DNA of 64,000 bases from Croceicoccus sp. (GTDB lineage Bacteria > Pseudomonadota > Alphaproteobacteria > Sphingomonadales > Sphingomonadaceae), in contig NZMY01000029.1 of the NCBI GenBank assembly GCA_002694745.1, positions 1-64,000 on the forward strand. The letters are read 5' to 3'. The translations under genes were made by a program, and so were the position numbers. This document shows positions 45,398-55,404 of the stretch, piece after piece. The notes below the pieces were generated by a model. That model was given only the letters and a program-made list of their open reading frames with translations, had not been told where the DNA came from and did no database searches. The stretch's first letter is position 1, and every line of letters starts with the position of its first letter.

Positions 45398-46780
45398 ATG
45401 TCGCCAGCAATTCTCGTTCTTCTTGCACTCGGCCTTGGCTTGGCCGGGTGGCTGGCGGCTCGCTCTCGGGCCTATGCCTTCAAGGGCAGCGATTCGGTTC
45501 GCCTGCATTCGCTGCCCAGCTATCACGCCTGGTATGTCGCGCTCTGGGCCTTCGTACCGGCCATTCTGTTCGCACTGGTGTGGAGCGTGGTGAGCCCGCA
45601 GCTCATCCTGCAGGCCATGCTGTCGCATCCCGCGGCCGATGCGCTGCCGCCCTTCGGCCTCGCGCGCAATACGATCCTTGGCGAGGCGATCGCGGTCGCG
45701 AATGGCGACATGCAGGCGGTGTTCGATCCGCGCGCGCAGGGCCTCGTCGAACCGGCGCGCGATGCCATCTCCCGCTATGGGCTCATCGGCCTTGCGATCA
45801 CGCTGATCGCCGGCTTTGCCGGGGGCGCGTTTGCCTTCCTGAAACTGCGTCCCGACTTCACCGCGCGCACCAGGGTCGAGCGCATGGTCATGGGGCTTCT
45901 GCTGCTGGCATCGCTGGTGGCGATCCTTACGACATTCGGCATTCTTGCGTCGCTCTTGTTCGAAACCGTGCTCTTTTTCGGCATGGTCAATCCGATTGAT
46001 TTCCTGTTAGGCACGCATTGGTCGCCCGATCCCATGCGCGACCCTGCCTATACCAGCGGCGAAGATTACGGCGCGCTGCCGCTGTTCTGGGGCACCATCT
46101 ACATCGGGGCGATCATCGCGATGATCGTGGCTATCCCGCTGGGCATGGGCAGCGCGATCTATCTGACCCAATATGCCTCGCCCACGCTGCGCCGCTGGCT
46201 CAAGCCCATTCTCGAGATTCTCGCGGGCGTACCGACGGTGGTCTATGGCTATTTCGCCGCGCTGACGGTGGCGCCGTTCATCCGCGACGTTGCGCAAGGC
46301 ATCGGCATTTCCAGCGCCAGCAGCGAAAGCGCGCTGGCCGCCGGTCTGATCATGGGGGTGATGATCATCCCCTTCGTATCCTCCATGGCGGACGATTCGA
46401 TTGCCGCGGTCCCTGCCGCCATGCGTGACGGCAGCCTGGCCATGGGTGCGACGCAATCGGAAACGATCCGCCGGGTCCTCATTCCGGCCGCGCTTCCGGG
46501 CATCGTCGCGGGCGTCATGCTCGCGGTGTCGCGCGCGATTGGCGAAACCATGATCGTCGTGATGGCGGCGGGCGCGTCGGCCAATCTTTCCGCCAATCCG
46601 CTGGAGAGCATGACGACGGTGACCTACCAGATCGTTGCCATGCTGACCGGGGAAGGCAGTTTCGACCATCCGGCGACCCTGTCCGCCTTTGCGCTGGGCA
46701 TGGTTCTGTTTGCCGTTACCCTGACGCTCAACTTCATCGCGCTGCGCGTGGTGAAGCGCTACCGCGAAGCCTATGAGTAA
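45398..46780 (+). CDS. pstC: Phosphate ABC transporter permease PstC
   Basis: A 460-residue inner-membrane permease. An N-terminal extension contains two helices (about 2-18 and 42-62) and a periplasmic loop. The ABC permease core (about 220-450) has the EAA loop (RDGSLAMGATQSETIRRVLIPAALPGIVAG). The longer form compared with E. coli PstC (319) is usual in alphaproteobacteria. It overlaps pstA by 8 bases. Confidence 0.95.
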   Translation: MSPAILVLLALGLGLAGWLAARSRAYAFKGSDSVRLHSLPSYHAWYVALWAFVPAILFALVWSVVSPQLILQAMLSHPAADALPPFGLARNTILGEAIAVANGDMQAVFDPRAQGLVEPARDAISRYGLIGLAITLIAGFAGGAFAFLKLRPDFTARTRVERMVMGLLLLASLVAILTTFGILASLLFETVLFFGMVNPIDFLLGTHWSPDPMRDPAYTSGEDYGALPLFWGTIYIGAIIAMIVAIPLGMGSAIYLTQYASPTLRRWLKPILEILAGVPTVVYGYFAALTVAPFIRDVAQGIGISSASSESALAAGLIMGVMIIPFVSSMADDSIAAVPAAMRDGSLAMGATQSETIRRVLIPAALPGIVAGVMLAVSRAIGETMIVVMAAGASANLSANPLESMTTVTYQIVAMLTGEGSFDHPATLSAFALGMVLFAVTLTLNFIALRVVKRYREAYE

Positions 46781-48071
46781 GCGTGCGATGAACACTGCCT
46801 CCCCTTCCCCGGACATCGACGCCATCGAACGGCAGCGCGCAGACCGCAACGCGATGCTCGCGAAGCGGTTGAAGAAGCGTTACGCGGCCGAAAAGCGTTT
46901 CCGCATTCTCGCCATGCTCTCGGTTTTTGTATCGGTTGCGGTTCTGGCCGTGCTGCTGTTCGCGATGACGTCGAACGGGATCGCGGGTTTCACGCGGGCC
47001 GAACTCAAGGTGCCGATCCGCTTCACCGAACTGGGCCTTGCCGTCGATCAGAGCCAGTTGGAACAGCCGGGGGCCGAGGCGATGCTGCGCTCCGCCGGAT
47101 TGGACGATGCGCTGCAGTTCGCGGCGACCCAGGCATATGGCGCCGAGGTTGCCGCCCAGCTTGGCGGCGGCGCCTCGCGTGACCTTGCTTCCAAGATCGC
47201 GTCCGATCCCGACATGCTCAATCAGGACGTCACCGTTTCCCTGCCGGTGCGGGACGATCTCGCCGCGGCCTACCGCGGTGAAGGCCCTGCCGAATTGCGA
47301 GCCCTGGCGGCCCGATTGAAGGACGAAGGCGTTCTGTCGCGCGCGATCGACTGGGGCTTTCTGGCGCGCGCCGACGCGACCGAGCCTCAGGAAGCGGGCA
47401 TCTGGGGCGCGCTCAAGGGATCGCTGCTCACCATGATCGTAACGCTGGTGCTGGCGTTCCCGATCGGGGTGCTGGCAGCGGTGTATCTCGAGGAATATGC
47501 GCCCAAGAACAAGTGGACCGACATCATCGAGGTATCGATCAACAATCTCGCGGCGGTGCCCTCGATCATCTTCGGCTTGTTGGGCCTCGCCGTCTTCCTA
47601 TGGATCTTTCCCAATCTGCGCTCGGCGCCGATCATCGGCGGCATGACGCTTGCGCTGATGACGATGCCGGTGATCGTGATCAGCGGGCGCAACGCGATCA
47701 AGTCGGTGCCCCCTTCGATCCGGGACGGCGCCCTCGCCATCGGCGCATCCGAAGTGCAGGTCGTGTTCCATCACGTCCTGCCGCTTGCCCTGCCCGGCAT
47801 CCTGACCGGCACGATCATCGGCATGGCCCGCGCCTTGGGCGAAACCGCGCCGCTGCTGATGATCGGCATGCGCGCCTTCGTCGCCACCCCGCCAGCCGGC
47901 TTTACCTCGCCGTCCAGCGTGCTGCCCGTCCAGATCTTCCTCTGGTCGGACGAGATCGACCGGGGTTTTGTCGAGCGTACATCTGCCGCGATTATCGTGC
48001 TATTGCTCTTCCTGCTGGCCATGAACGGCCTCGCCATATACCTGCGCAACAAGTTCGAACGCCGCTGGTAA
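46773..48071 (+). CDS. pstA: Phosphate ABC transporter permease PstA
   Basis: A 432-residue permease. The cytoplasmic N-terminus is basic (about 1-45), a first helix (about 46-66) and a periplasmic domain of about 130 residues follow. The permease core (about 210-425) has the EAA loop [28 protein letters not shown]. It forms the PstC-PstA channel of the high-affinity phosphate importer. Another in-frame start four codons later (MNTASP) would remove most of the 8-base overlap with pstC. Confidence 0.95.
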   Translation: MSKRAMNTASPSPDIDAIERQRADRNAMLAKRLKKRYAAEKRFRILAMLSVFVSVAVLAVLLFAMTSNGIAGFTRAELKVPIRFTELGLAVDQSQLEQPGAEAMLRSAGLDDALQFAATQAYGAEVAAQLGGGASRDLASKIASDPDMLNQDVTVSLPVRDDLAAAYRGEGPAELRALAARLKDEGVLSRAIDWGFLARADATEPQEAGIWGALKGSLLTMIVTLVLAFPIGVLAAVYLEEYAPKNKWTDIIEVSINNLAAVPSIIFGLLGLAVFLWIFPNLRSAPIIGGMTLALMTMPVIVISGRNAIKSVPPSIRDGALAIGASEVQVVFHHVLPLALPGILTGTIIGMARALGETAPLLMIGMRAFVATPPAGFTSPSSVLPVQIFLWSDEIDRGFVERTSAAIIVLLLFLLAMNGLAIYLRNKFERRW

Positions 48072-48087
48072 ACCCAGAGACCGTCAA

Positions 48088-48903
48088 ATGAAGATGACCA
48101 TGCACGAACCCAACACGGCCGAGGCCGCCACGCACACCGCTTCTGCCAGGCCGAAGATATCGGCCAATGACGTCTCCGTGTTCTACGGAGACAAGAAGGC
48201 GATCGACGAGGTGTCCATCGACATCCACACGCGTTACGTGACGGCCTTCATCGGCCCTTCCGGATGCGGTAAGTCGACCTTCCTGCGCACGCTGAACCGG
48301 ATGAACGACACGATTTCCAGCGCGCGGGTCGAGGGTGAGATCCTGCTGGACGGCGAAGACATCTACCGATCGAGAATGGACGTGGTGCAATTGCGCGCCC
48401 GCGTCGGAATGGTGTTCCAGAAACCGAACCCGTTCCCCAAGTCGATTTACGAGAACATCGCCTACGGTCCGCGCATCCACGGGCTCGCCTCAACCAAGGC
48501 GGAAATGGACCGGATCGTCGAGGAATCACTGCAGCGCGCGGGACTGTGGGAAGAGGTGAAGGACCGGCTGGCGGATTCGGGCACAGCACTCTCCGGCGGG
48601 CAGCAGCAACGCCTGTGCATCGCCCGCGCGATCGCCGTCGATCCCGAAGTGATCCTGATGGACGAGCCCTGTTCGGCGCTCGACCCGATTGCCACGGCCC
48701 GTATCGAGGAGCTGATCGACGAGCTTCGCGGCCGCTATGCGATCGTGATCGTCACCCATTCTATGCAGCAGGCGGCGCGCGTGTCGCAGCGGACGGCGTT
48801 TTTCCACATGGGCAAGATGGTGGAATACGGGAAGACAAGTGACATCTTCACGAATCCGCGCGAAGAACGCACGAAGGACTACATCACGGGGCGCTACGGC
48901 TGA
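48088..48903 (+). CDS. pstB: Phosphate ABC transporter ATP-binding protein
   Basis: A 271-residue ATPase that energises phosphate import. Walker [10 protein letters not shown] is at 56-64; the ABC signature LSGGQQQR, Walker [14 protein letters not shown] and the H-loop [11 protein letters not shown] follow. The N-terminal 22 residues are variable; a later methionine (M5) could be the start. It lies 16 bases after pstA and 2 bases before phoU. Confidence 0.97.
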   Translation: MKMTMHEPNTAEAATHTASARPKISANDVSVFYGDKKAIDEVSIDIHTRYVTAFIGPSGCGKSTFLRTLNRMNDTISSARVEGEILLDGEDIYRSRMDVVQLRARVGMVFQKPNPFPKSIYENIAYGPRIHGLASTKAEMDRIVEESLQRAGLWEEVKDRLADSGTALSGGQQQRLCIARAIAVDPEVILMDEPCSALDPIATARIEELIDELRGRYAIVIVTHSMQQAARVSQRTAFFHMGKMVEYGKTSDIFTNPREERTKDYITGRYG

Positions 48904-48905
48904 TT

Positions 48906-49580
48906 ATGGAACACACGGTCAAGGCGTTCGAGGAAGACATCACCCGCCTCCGCGGTCTGGTCGCGGAAATGGGCGGTCTTGCCGAACTTTCGGTACAGGA
49001 ATCGCTCGACGCCATCGTCAATGGCGACGAGGATCTGGGAAATCGCGTCATTGCGCGCGACAAGGAAATCGACGCGCTCGAGATGGAGATCGACCGGCTG
49101 GCCGTTCGCACCATCGCGCTGCGCGCGCCGATGGCCGACGATCTGCGCGAAGTGATCGCGGCGCTGAAAATCGCGGGCGTGGTCGAACGTATCGGCGATT
49201 ACGCCAAGAACATCGCCAAGCGCGTCAACCGGATCGAAGGTCGCCGCCGGTTCGAGCCGCTCGCGCTGATCCCCGCAATGGGCGAGATCGCGGTCGAGAT
49301 GGTGCACGACGTGCTCACCGCCTATGCCGCTCGCGATCCCATGCTGGCCAAGGAAGTGATCGCCCGCGATGCGCGCGTCGATGCATTCTACGACAGCATC
49401 TTCCGCAACGTGGTCACCCACATGGTCGAAAACCCGGCCACGATCGGCAGCACCGCGCAATTGCTGTTCGTCGCGCGCAATATCGAACGCGTCGGCGACC
49501 ATGCGACCAATGTCGCGGAAATGGTGCATTTCTCCGCCACCGGCTCCTATCCGCCGGACCGCGAGGATACCGAGCGCTAA
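48906..49580 (+). CDS. phoU: Phosphate signalling protein PhoU
   Basis: A 224-residue protein of two three-helix PhoU repeats. Each carries the metal-binding E/DxxxD pattern (VIARDKEIDALEMEIDR at about 41-57 and VIARDARVDAFYDSI at about 155-169). It relays the transport state of PstSCAB to PhoR and keeps PhoR in phosphatase mode when phosphate is plentiful. It ends the pst operon; 103 bp separate it from phoB. Confidence 0.95.
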   Translation: MEHTVKAFEEDITRLRGLVAEMGGLAELSVQESLDAIVNGDEDLGNRVIARDKEIDALEMEIDRLAVRTIALRAPMADDLREVIAALKIAGVVERIGDYAKNIAKRVNRIEGRRRFEPLALIPAMGEIAVEMVHDVLTAYAARDPMLAKEVIARDARVDAFYDSIFRNVVTHMVENPATIGSTAQLLFVARNIERVGDHATNVAEMVHFSATGSYPPDREDTER

Positions 49581-49614
49581 AATCCCGCCGGACAGTCGCA
49601 CGCAAATCAATCTC

Positions 49615-49632
49615 TTGTCATATGCCGGTAAT
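49615..49632 (+). promoter_or_regulatory. Probable PHO box upstream of phoB
   Basis: TTGTCAT-ATGC-CGGTAAT has one perfect half and one with a single mismatch. A weaker unit lies in the same 11-bp phase at 49593 (CAGTCGC). It lies 52 bases before the phoB start, suggesting autoregulation in addition to read-through from pst. Confidence 0.45.
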
Positions 49633-49683
49633 AAAAAGCGTGTGATGGGAGGATCGAACAGCCACTGACAAGGATCCGAGGAT

Positions 49684-50373
49684 TTGCCCGCTCCGCGCCT
49701 GCTTCTCGTCGAAGACGATCTCTCGCTTGCCGAGCTCTTGCAATATCGCTTCGAGGCCGAGGGCTATGAAGTGCATGTCACCGGCGACGGCGACGAAGCG
49801 CTGATCCTTGCCGACGAACAGGCGCCCGATCTGGTCATTCTGGACTGGATGGTCGAAGGCACCAGCGGCATCGAGATCTGCCGCCGCCTGCGCCGCGACA
49901 AGGAAACGGCGCATGTTCCCATCGTGATGCTGACCGCGCGCGGAAGCGAGGACGATCGCATCCGTGGGCTGGAAACCGGTGCCGACGATTACGTGACCAA
50001 GCCGTTCTCCCCGCGCGAATTGATCGCGCGCGTCGGCGCGGTGCTCCGCCGCGTACGTCCGGCGCTTGCTGGCGAGATGCTGGAAGTCGGCGATATCAAG
50101 CTGGATGCGACCAGCCACAAGGCAACCCGCCGCGGCCAAGCACTGCAACTTGGCCCGACGGAGTTCCGCCTGCTGCGATTCTTCATGGAGCATCCCGGAC
50201 GCGTGTTCAGCCGCGGACAATTGCTGGATGCGGTCTGGGGCACGGGCAGCGACATCGAACTGCGCACGGTCGACGTCCATATTCGCCGTCTTCGCAAGGG
50301 CTTGTCCGTCGAGGGTAGCAAGGACCCGGTCAGGACGGTGCGGTCGGCCGGATATGCATTCGAAGCGTCCTAG
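49684..50373 (+). CDS. phoB: Phosphate regulon response regulator PhoB
   Basis: A 229-residue OmpR/PhoB-type regulator. The receiver has E10-D11-D12 and the phospho-acceptor D54 (VILDWMVEGTSG). The winged-helix DNA-binding domain is about 130-227 (LGPTEFRLLRFFMEHPGRVFSR). It binds PHO boxes as a dimer when phosphorylated by PhoR. The start is TTG at 49684, preceded by CGAGG; no in-frame ATG or GTG lies nearby upstream. A TTG start may keep the basal level low. Confidence 0.95.
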   Translation: MPAPRLLLVEDDLSLAELLQYRFEAEGYEVHVTGDGDEALILADEQAPDLVILDWMVEGTSGIEICRRLRRDKETAHVPIVMLTARGSEDDRIRGLETGADDYVTKPFSPRELIARVGAVLRRVRPALAGEMLEVGDIKLDATSHKATRRGQALQLGPTEFRLLRFFMEHPGRVFSRGQLLDAVWGTGSDIELRTVDVHIRRLRKGLSVEGSKDPVRTVRSAGYAFEAS

Positions 50374-50520
50374 TCATTTTTGCTGCGCTGCAAGATTGAC
50401 AGAAGATTAACACCGGCGCAGCCTGACCTTTGTCGGGTATAACATCGACGTTCAAAATATACCGGTTATGCCCGATGGAAAACTGCGCCTGTCGCGCAGG
50501 TTCCAACAAGGGGAAAACTG

Positions 50521-50973
50521 ATGAAAACTGCAAGACTACTTGCGCCGCTTGTCGCGGCGACGATGGCGTTTGCCTGCCCTCAACTTGCGATGGCCCAAAG
50601 CGAATGGCCGTTTGTCAGTGGTGAATATGTCGAGGTATCCGGTATCGAGATCGATGACGGACATGGGCTGGATTATGCCAACCATCTGGCCGGCATGTGG
50701 CGCAAGGGTCAGGCCTTCGCAATGGAACAGGGCTGGATCACCGGTTACGAAGTCCTGATCAACTCGTTCCCGCGCAAGGGCGAGCCCGATGTCTATCTGA
50801 TGACGCGCTGGACCGAATGGGAAACGCCCGAAGAAGAAGAAGCGCGGGCCGAGGCCTATCGCAGGCACATGGCGATGACCGAATCCGAGATGCAGAGCGC
50901 ATCGGGCGACCGTGCGGAATACAGGACCGTGGCGAGTTCCATATTGCTGCGGTCGATGAAGTTCCGCGACTGA
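50521..50973 (+). CDS. Secreted hypothetical protein downstream of phoB
   Basis: A 150-residue protein with a signal peptide (MKTARLLAPLVAATMAFACPQLAMAQ, cleavage after AMA). The mature part has the sequence GEYVEVSGIEIDDGHGLDYANHLAGMWRKGQ and an acidic helix EWETPEEEEARAEAYR. The pattern is reminiscent of small dimeric alpha+beta barrel proteins (ABM/NIPSNAP-like), but this is not certain. AAGGGGAAAA precedes the ATG. In the 147 bp after phoB there is a 6-bp hairpin (50483-50499) and TATAAC at 50438-50443, a possible -10, so it may have its own promoter. Confidence 0.7.
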   Translation: MKTARLLAPLVAATMAFACPQLAMAQSEWPFVSGEYVEVSGIEIDDGHGLDYANHLAGMWRKGQAFAMEQGWITGYEVLINSFPRKGEPDVYLMTRWTEWETPEEEEARAEAYRRHMAMTESEMQSASGDRAEYRTVASSILLRSMKFRD

Positions 50974-50976
50974 TCT

Positions 50977-51004
50977 AGGGCGGGTTTGGGTCGCGCCCGC
51001 CCCT
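50977..51004. terminator. Possible bidirectional terminator hairpin
   Basis: AGGGCGGG / CCCGCCCCT with an 11-base loop lies between two convergent genes. Neither side has a proper T-run, so termination here is only possible. Confidence 0.35.
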
Positions 51005-51037
51005 ATCCTAATCATAGATGTCCTAACAGTCGATGTC

Positions 51038-51790
51038 CTAGCGGCAGAAACTGCCGAAACCTCGATCCGCCTGGTCGAGATGAAAATGATCTTCATGCAG
51101 CGCATTATATTCAGGCGACAGCACAGTGCCGAATACGTCGCAGGCCCCGTCCCGTACCTGCCGCAGAAACGCCGCCTCCGGATTGCCGGAGCCTTCCTCC
51201 GCCCAATCGCCTGACAAGGTTAGCTGCCGTCCATCCTCCAGCGTAAACCCCGCGATATCGATGGCATTGGCGGTCGCATGTTCGCTCCATCGTCCCGTGG
51301 TGCCGCCATTGACGCGCCTGCAGCTATAGGTGCCGAGGTGCTGCAGGCTTGCCACCCTGCTTCCCAGCAATTGCTCCGCCGCGGGCTGCACCCGGTGCCG
51401 CATCCACCAGACGAGCGCCGCATCGACTGCGCAGCTGGCCTCTGGCGCCGAGGGCGAAAGCTGCAGGCCGCGATCCGCGAGATCGGTGATCCGAAGCCTG
51501 TCCTCGCGCCGACACGCGCCCTCCCCCGCCGGATCGAGCGGCGTGAAGGGAATACCGGCCCGGTCCAGCGCATCGCGGCACAGGCCGGGATCGCCGCGCA
51601 GCGATGCCAGCTTGGTCCCCGTCGCCCAGCCTTCGGGACCATTCAGATCGAGCGGCGCGCGCGGATCATGTTCCGGATGCGCCTTCAGCCAGCCATGCGC
51701 ACCGGCCCCCAGCGCGAGCAGCACGAACAGAACGATGATCAGGCGATCGATGCGGAAGGGGCGGGGCGGCAGGCGTTTTTCGATATTCAC
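51038..51790 (-). CDS. Extensin-like C-terminal domain protein
   Basis: A 250-residue protein with an N-terminal membrane anchor (about 14-34, RLIIVLFVLLALGAGAHGWL) and an extensin-like_C (DUF/peptidase M15-like) domain. CAVDAALVWWM, the HLGTYSCRRVNGG segment, the SEHATANAIDIAGF metal-binding motif and DHFHLDQ are present; histidines and aspartate match the zinc site of D-Ala-D-Ala-type peptidases. It probably acts in the periplasm on peptidoglycan. The start is GTG at 51790, one base after the dnaE2 stop (TGA-A-GTG), so translation is coupled to dnaE2. Confidence 0.83.
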   Translation of the reverse strand: MNIEKRLPPRPFRIDRLIIVLFVLLALGAGAHGWLKAHPEHDPRAPLDLNGPEGWATGTKLASLRGDPGLCRDALDRAGIPFTPLDPAGEGACRREDRLRITDLADRGLQLSPSAPEASCAVDAALVWWMRHRVQPAAEQLLGSRVASLQHLGTYSCRRVNGGTTGRWSEHATANAIDIAGFTLEDGRQLTLSGDWAEEGSGNPEAAFLRQVRDGACDVFGTVLSPEYNALHEDHFHLDQADRGFGSFCR

Positions 51791-51791
51791 T

Positions 51792-54700
51792 TCAATGGAA
51801 ATCCCGAGAAGGCGGTAGGATCCGGGGCACGATCCGGACATCGCGCGGATGCCGTCCCTGGAACCCGCATTCGCGGTTGCCGGCGGGCGGCGGCTCCCAC
51901 GGATCGATCGGCAGGATCGCACCGTCGGGTGCGCTGCCATGCGGAGCGGCAACCGCGGGGTCGTCCGCCCCTTCGCGCAGATTGTCGCGCGGGTTCATCT
52001 TGGCGGGGAGCGGGCTCTGCACATGATCGGCGCGGGCCAGCACCGTCGGCATCATGTCGTCGGACAGAGCATGCAGCGCGTGATTGGCATCGACCATGTG
52101 CTGCACGATCACATGAACCACGTCATCGTCATATTCGACCCGGCCGCGCACTTCCATCAGCCGCGCGCCCATCACCACCTTGCGGTATTTCTCCTTCAGA
52201 TGCGGCCAGACGACCAGATTGATGACGCCGGTCTCGTCCTCCAGCGTGATGAAGCATACGCCCTTGGCGCTGCCGGGGCGCTGACGGATCAGCACGACGC
52301 CCGAAACCTGCACGTTGGAACGGAACTTGCGGTCGCGCAGGTCGCAGGCGCGGATGAAACCGCGTTCGGCAAGTCCGGCGCGCAGGAAAGCCATCGGATG
52401 CGCCTTCAGCGAGAGGCGCATGGTCTGGTAATCCGCCACCACTTCCTCGGACAGGGGCATCGCGGGAAGACGGGCAGGCGCAGTCTCCGCCCCCTCGTCG
52501 CGGGCCCTTGCCGCCTCGAACAAGGGCAGCGGCGGGGCCGATACGATGGAACGCGCATCCCATAAAGCCTGCCTGCGCGACAATCGCATAGAGCCGAAGG
52601 CATCGGCATGGGCCAGACGCTCGATATGCGCAGCCGGAATGCCCGATCTTTCGCGCAAGGCAGCCACATCGGGAAAGGCGCCGTGATCCTCGCGCGCGGC
52701 GATCAGGCGGGCCGCGACATGTTCGGGCAGGCCGTCCACCTGCCGCAGGCCCAGCCGCAATGCGACGCCATCGCGTTCCGCAGGTTCCAGCGTGCAATCC
52801 CATTCCGACAAGTTCACATCGGCAGGCCGCACCTCCACCCCGTGCTCCGCCGCGTCGCGCACGATCTGTGCAGGCGCATAGAACCCCATCGGCTGCGAAT
52901 TCAGCAGCGCGCAGGCGAAGGCGGCAGGGTAATGGCATTTCAGCCAGCTCGACACATAGACCAGATGAGCAAAGCTGGCGGCGTGGCTCTCGGGAAAGCC
53001 ATATTCGCCGAAACCGCGGATCTGGTTGAAGCAGCGCTGCGCGAATTCGCGGTCATAGCCGCGCTCCACCATGCGTTCGACCATCATGTCCTGAAGCTCG
53101 TCCACCATGCCGCGCGATCGGAAGGTCGCCATCGCCTTGCGCAACCGGTTGGCTTCCGCCGACGAGAACTTGGCGGCATCCAGCGCGATCTTCATCGCCT
53201 GCTCCTGAAAGATCGGCACGCCCAGCGTGCGGCCAAGTATGCTGGACAGCTCATCGGGCGGCCCGTGCGCAGGGCCGGGAGCGGGGATTTCCACGCGTTC
53301 CTCTCCGCGCCGGCGCTTGAGATAGGGATGCACCATGTCGCCCTGAATGGGGCCGGGTCGCACGATGGCGACCTGAATCACAAGATCATAGAACTCGCGC
53401 GGGCGCAGGCGCGGCAGCATGTTCATCTGGGCCCGGCTCTCCACCTGGAACACGCCCAGCGAATCCCCGCGCCGCAGCATGGCATAGGTCTCGGGATCCT
53501 CGCGCGGGACACTGGCCAGCGTCAGCGCGCGGCCATGGTGATCGGCCACTTCGTCGAGGCATTTCCGGATGCAGGTCAGCATGCCCAGCGCCAGCACGTC
53601 GACCTTCAATATGCCCAGCGCCTCGATATCGTCCTTGTCCCATTCGATGAAGCTGCGATCGGGCATCGCGCCATTGCCGATCGGCACCGTCTCGGTCAGC
53701 GCGCCCTGCGTCAGGATGAAGCCGCCGACATGCTGCGACAGATGGCGCGGCATGCCGATCATCTGCTGGGTAAGCGCCAGCACCCGCCGCAGATGCGGAT
53801 CGCTGATGTCCATGCCGGTCTCTGCCACATGCGCCTCGCCGATCTCGCGTCCCCAGCCGCCCCAGACGGTGCCTGCCAGCTTGGAGGTCACATCCTCGGA
53901 CAGGCCCATCGCCTTGCCCACTTCGCGGATCGCCATGCGTGGGCGGTAATGGATGACGGTGGCGCACAGGCCGGCGCGGTGGCGCCCGTATTTCTCATAG
54001 ATATGCTGGATCACTTCCTCGCGCCGCTCATGCTCGAAATCGACGTCGATGTCGGGCGGCTCCTTGCGCTCTTCGGAAATGAAGCGGTCGAACAGCAGGG
54101 CGTGGCGCGCGGGATCGACCGCCGTGATCTCAAGGCAATAGCACACCGCCGAATTGGCGGCAGAGCCGCGCCCTTGGCACAGGATCGGCGGATCGACGCT
54201 GCGCGCGAAGTCGACGATGTCCTTGATGGTCAGGAAATAGCGGGCCAGGTCCAGCTTCTCGATCAATGCCAGTTCGCGCGCAATCGTGGCGCGGATATGA
54301 TCGGGCACGCCGGCGGGATAATCCTCTGGCGGATAGCGGCGCGCTGCCCCCTCCCATGTCAGGATTTCCAGATGCTGCTGCGGCGTGCGGCCCTGCGGAT
54401 AGATCTCCTCGGGATATTCATAGCGCAGCTCGTTCAGGCTGAAGCGGCACCTGTCCGCCAGATCCCGCGCGGCGCGTATCGCATGGGGCCAGCGGGCGAA
54501 CAGGCGCATCATTTCTTCCGGCGCCTTCAGATGCCGTTCGGCATTGGCGTGCAGCAGATAGCCGGCCTTCGCCACGGTGGTCTTGTGCCGGATCGCGGTC
54601 ATCACGTCCTGCAGCGGACGGCGGTCGGGCGCGTGGTAATGCACGTCATTGGTCGCCAGGATCGTCATCCCGTTGTCCCGCGCCAGCGCGTTCAGCCGTT

Positions 54701-55373
54701 CGATCCGGGCGATATCGTCGCCGCAATACAGATGGCTGGCCGCAAGATGGCGCAAGGATGGCAGCATTGCGCCCAGATGCGGCACAAGTCTGGCAAAACT
54801 CAGCCGCCTTTGCGCCGGTTCTGGCGCGCTGCCGTCCAGCGGAACGACATTGCCGGGAAGGCTGACCGTGATGTCCGCATCCAGATCCGGCGGCGGCAGG
54901 GCGATCAGGTGCAGCGCCCCTCCTCCATCGTCGGCGGCATGGGCGGCCAACATCGCCAGATCGATCTCGCATATGCCCTTGTCCTGCCAGTCGCCGGACA
55001 GGGTTTGCATGCGCCCCCGGCTGATCAGGCGCGACAGCCGGCCATAAGCCGCGCGTGTTTCGGGATAGGCGAGGAACGCGAGGCCCTCCACGGTCTCGAT
55101 CCGCGCGCCGATAACGGGGCGCAGACGCAGGGTTTCCGCCTCGGTATGGATGCGCACCACGCCTGCCAGCGAATTGGCATCGGCTATCCCGATCGTGTCA
55201 TAGCCGAGTGCACGCGCCGTCGTGACCAGATCGACCGCATCCGACGCGCCGCGCAGGAAGGTAAAGCACGACACCAGCCCCAGCTCGACGAAAGGAGCTC
55301 TTTCGGGCGTGTCTATCGCATCGGGATCGACATCGATCCGGCGGCGGTCGGGCGTAAGCGGGGCGTCGGGCAT
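51792..55373 (-). CDS. dnaE2: Error-prone DNA polymerase III alpha subunit, DnaE2
   Basis: A 1193-residue C-family polymerase for translesion synthesis. An N-terminal PHP domain (about 28-290, FVELGLVSCFTFLRGASDAVDL) is followed by the polymerase core with the catalytic aspartates in PPDIDVDFEHERREE and the GRGSAANSAVCY motif. Helix-hairpin-helix and OB domains are in the last third (VSGVVLIRQRPGSAKGVCFITLED). The DnaE2-specific C-terminus lacks the usual tau-binding tail. It acts with ImuA and ImuB in SOS mutagenesis, and lies 137 bp after udgX in the same direction. Confidence 0.96.
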   Translation of the reverse strand: MPDAPLTPDRRRIDVDPDAIDTPERAPFVELGLVSCFTFLRGASDAVDLVTTARALGYDTIGIADANSLAGVVRIHTEAETLRLRPVIGARIETVEGLAFLAYPETRAAYGRLSRLISRGRMQTLSGDWQDKGICEIDLAMLAAHAADDGGGALHLIALPPPDLDADITVSLPGNVVPLDGSAPEPAQRRLSFARLVPHLGAMLPSLRHLAASHLYCGDDIARIERLNALARDNGMTILATNDVHYHAPDRRPLQDVMTAIRHKTTVAKAGYLLHANAERHLKAPEEMMRLFARWPHAIRAARDLADRCRFSLNELRYEYPEEIYPQGRTPQQHLEILTWEGAARRYPPEDYPAGVPDHIRATIARELALIEKLDLARYFLTIKDIVDFARSVDPPILCQGRGSAANSAVCYCLEITAVDPARHALLFDRFISEERKEPPDIDVDFEHERREEVIQHIYEKYGRHRAGLCATVIHYRPRMAIREVGKAMGLSEDVTSKLAGTVWGGWGREIGEAHVAETGMDISDPHLRRVLALTQQMIGMPRHLSQHVGGFILTQGALTETVPIGNGAMPDRSFIEWDKDDIEALGILKVDVLALGMLTCIRKCLDEVADHHGRALTLASVPREDPETYAMLRRGDSLGVFQVESRAQMNMLPRLRPREFYDLVIQVAIVRPGPIQGDMVHPYLKRRRGEERVEIPAPGPAHGPPDELSSILGRTLGVPIFQEQAMKIALDAAKFSSAEANRLRKAMATFRSRGMVDELQDMMVERMVERGYDREFAQRCFNQIRGFGEYGFPESHAASFAHLVYVSSWLKCHYPAAFACALLNSQPMGFYAPAQIVRDAAEHGVEVRPADVNLSEWDCTLEPAERDGVALRLGLRQVDGLPEHVAARLIAAREDHGAFPDVAALRERSGIPAAHIERLAHADAFGSMRLSRRQALWDARSIVSAPPLPLFEAARARDEGAETAPARLPAMPLSEEVVADYQTMRLSLKAHPMAFLRAGLAERGFIRACDLRDRKFRSNVQVSGVVLIRQRPGSAKGVCFITLEDETGVINLVVWPHLKEKYRKVVMGARLMEVRGRVEYDDDVVHVIVQHMVDANHALHALSDDMMPTVLARADHVQSPLPAKMNPRDNLREGADDPAVAAPHGSAPDGAILPIDPWEPPPAGNRECGFQGRHPRDVRIVPRILPPSRDFH

Positions 55374-55404
55374 GGCGGCACCATGACGGCCCTAGCCGCG
55401 CGGG

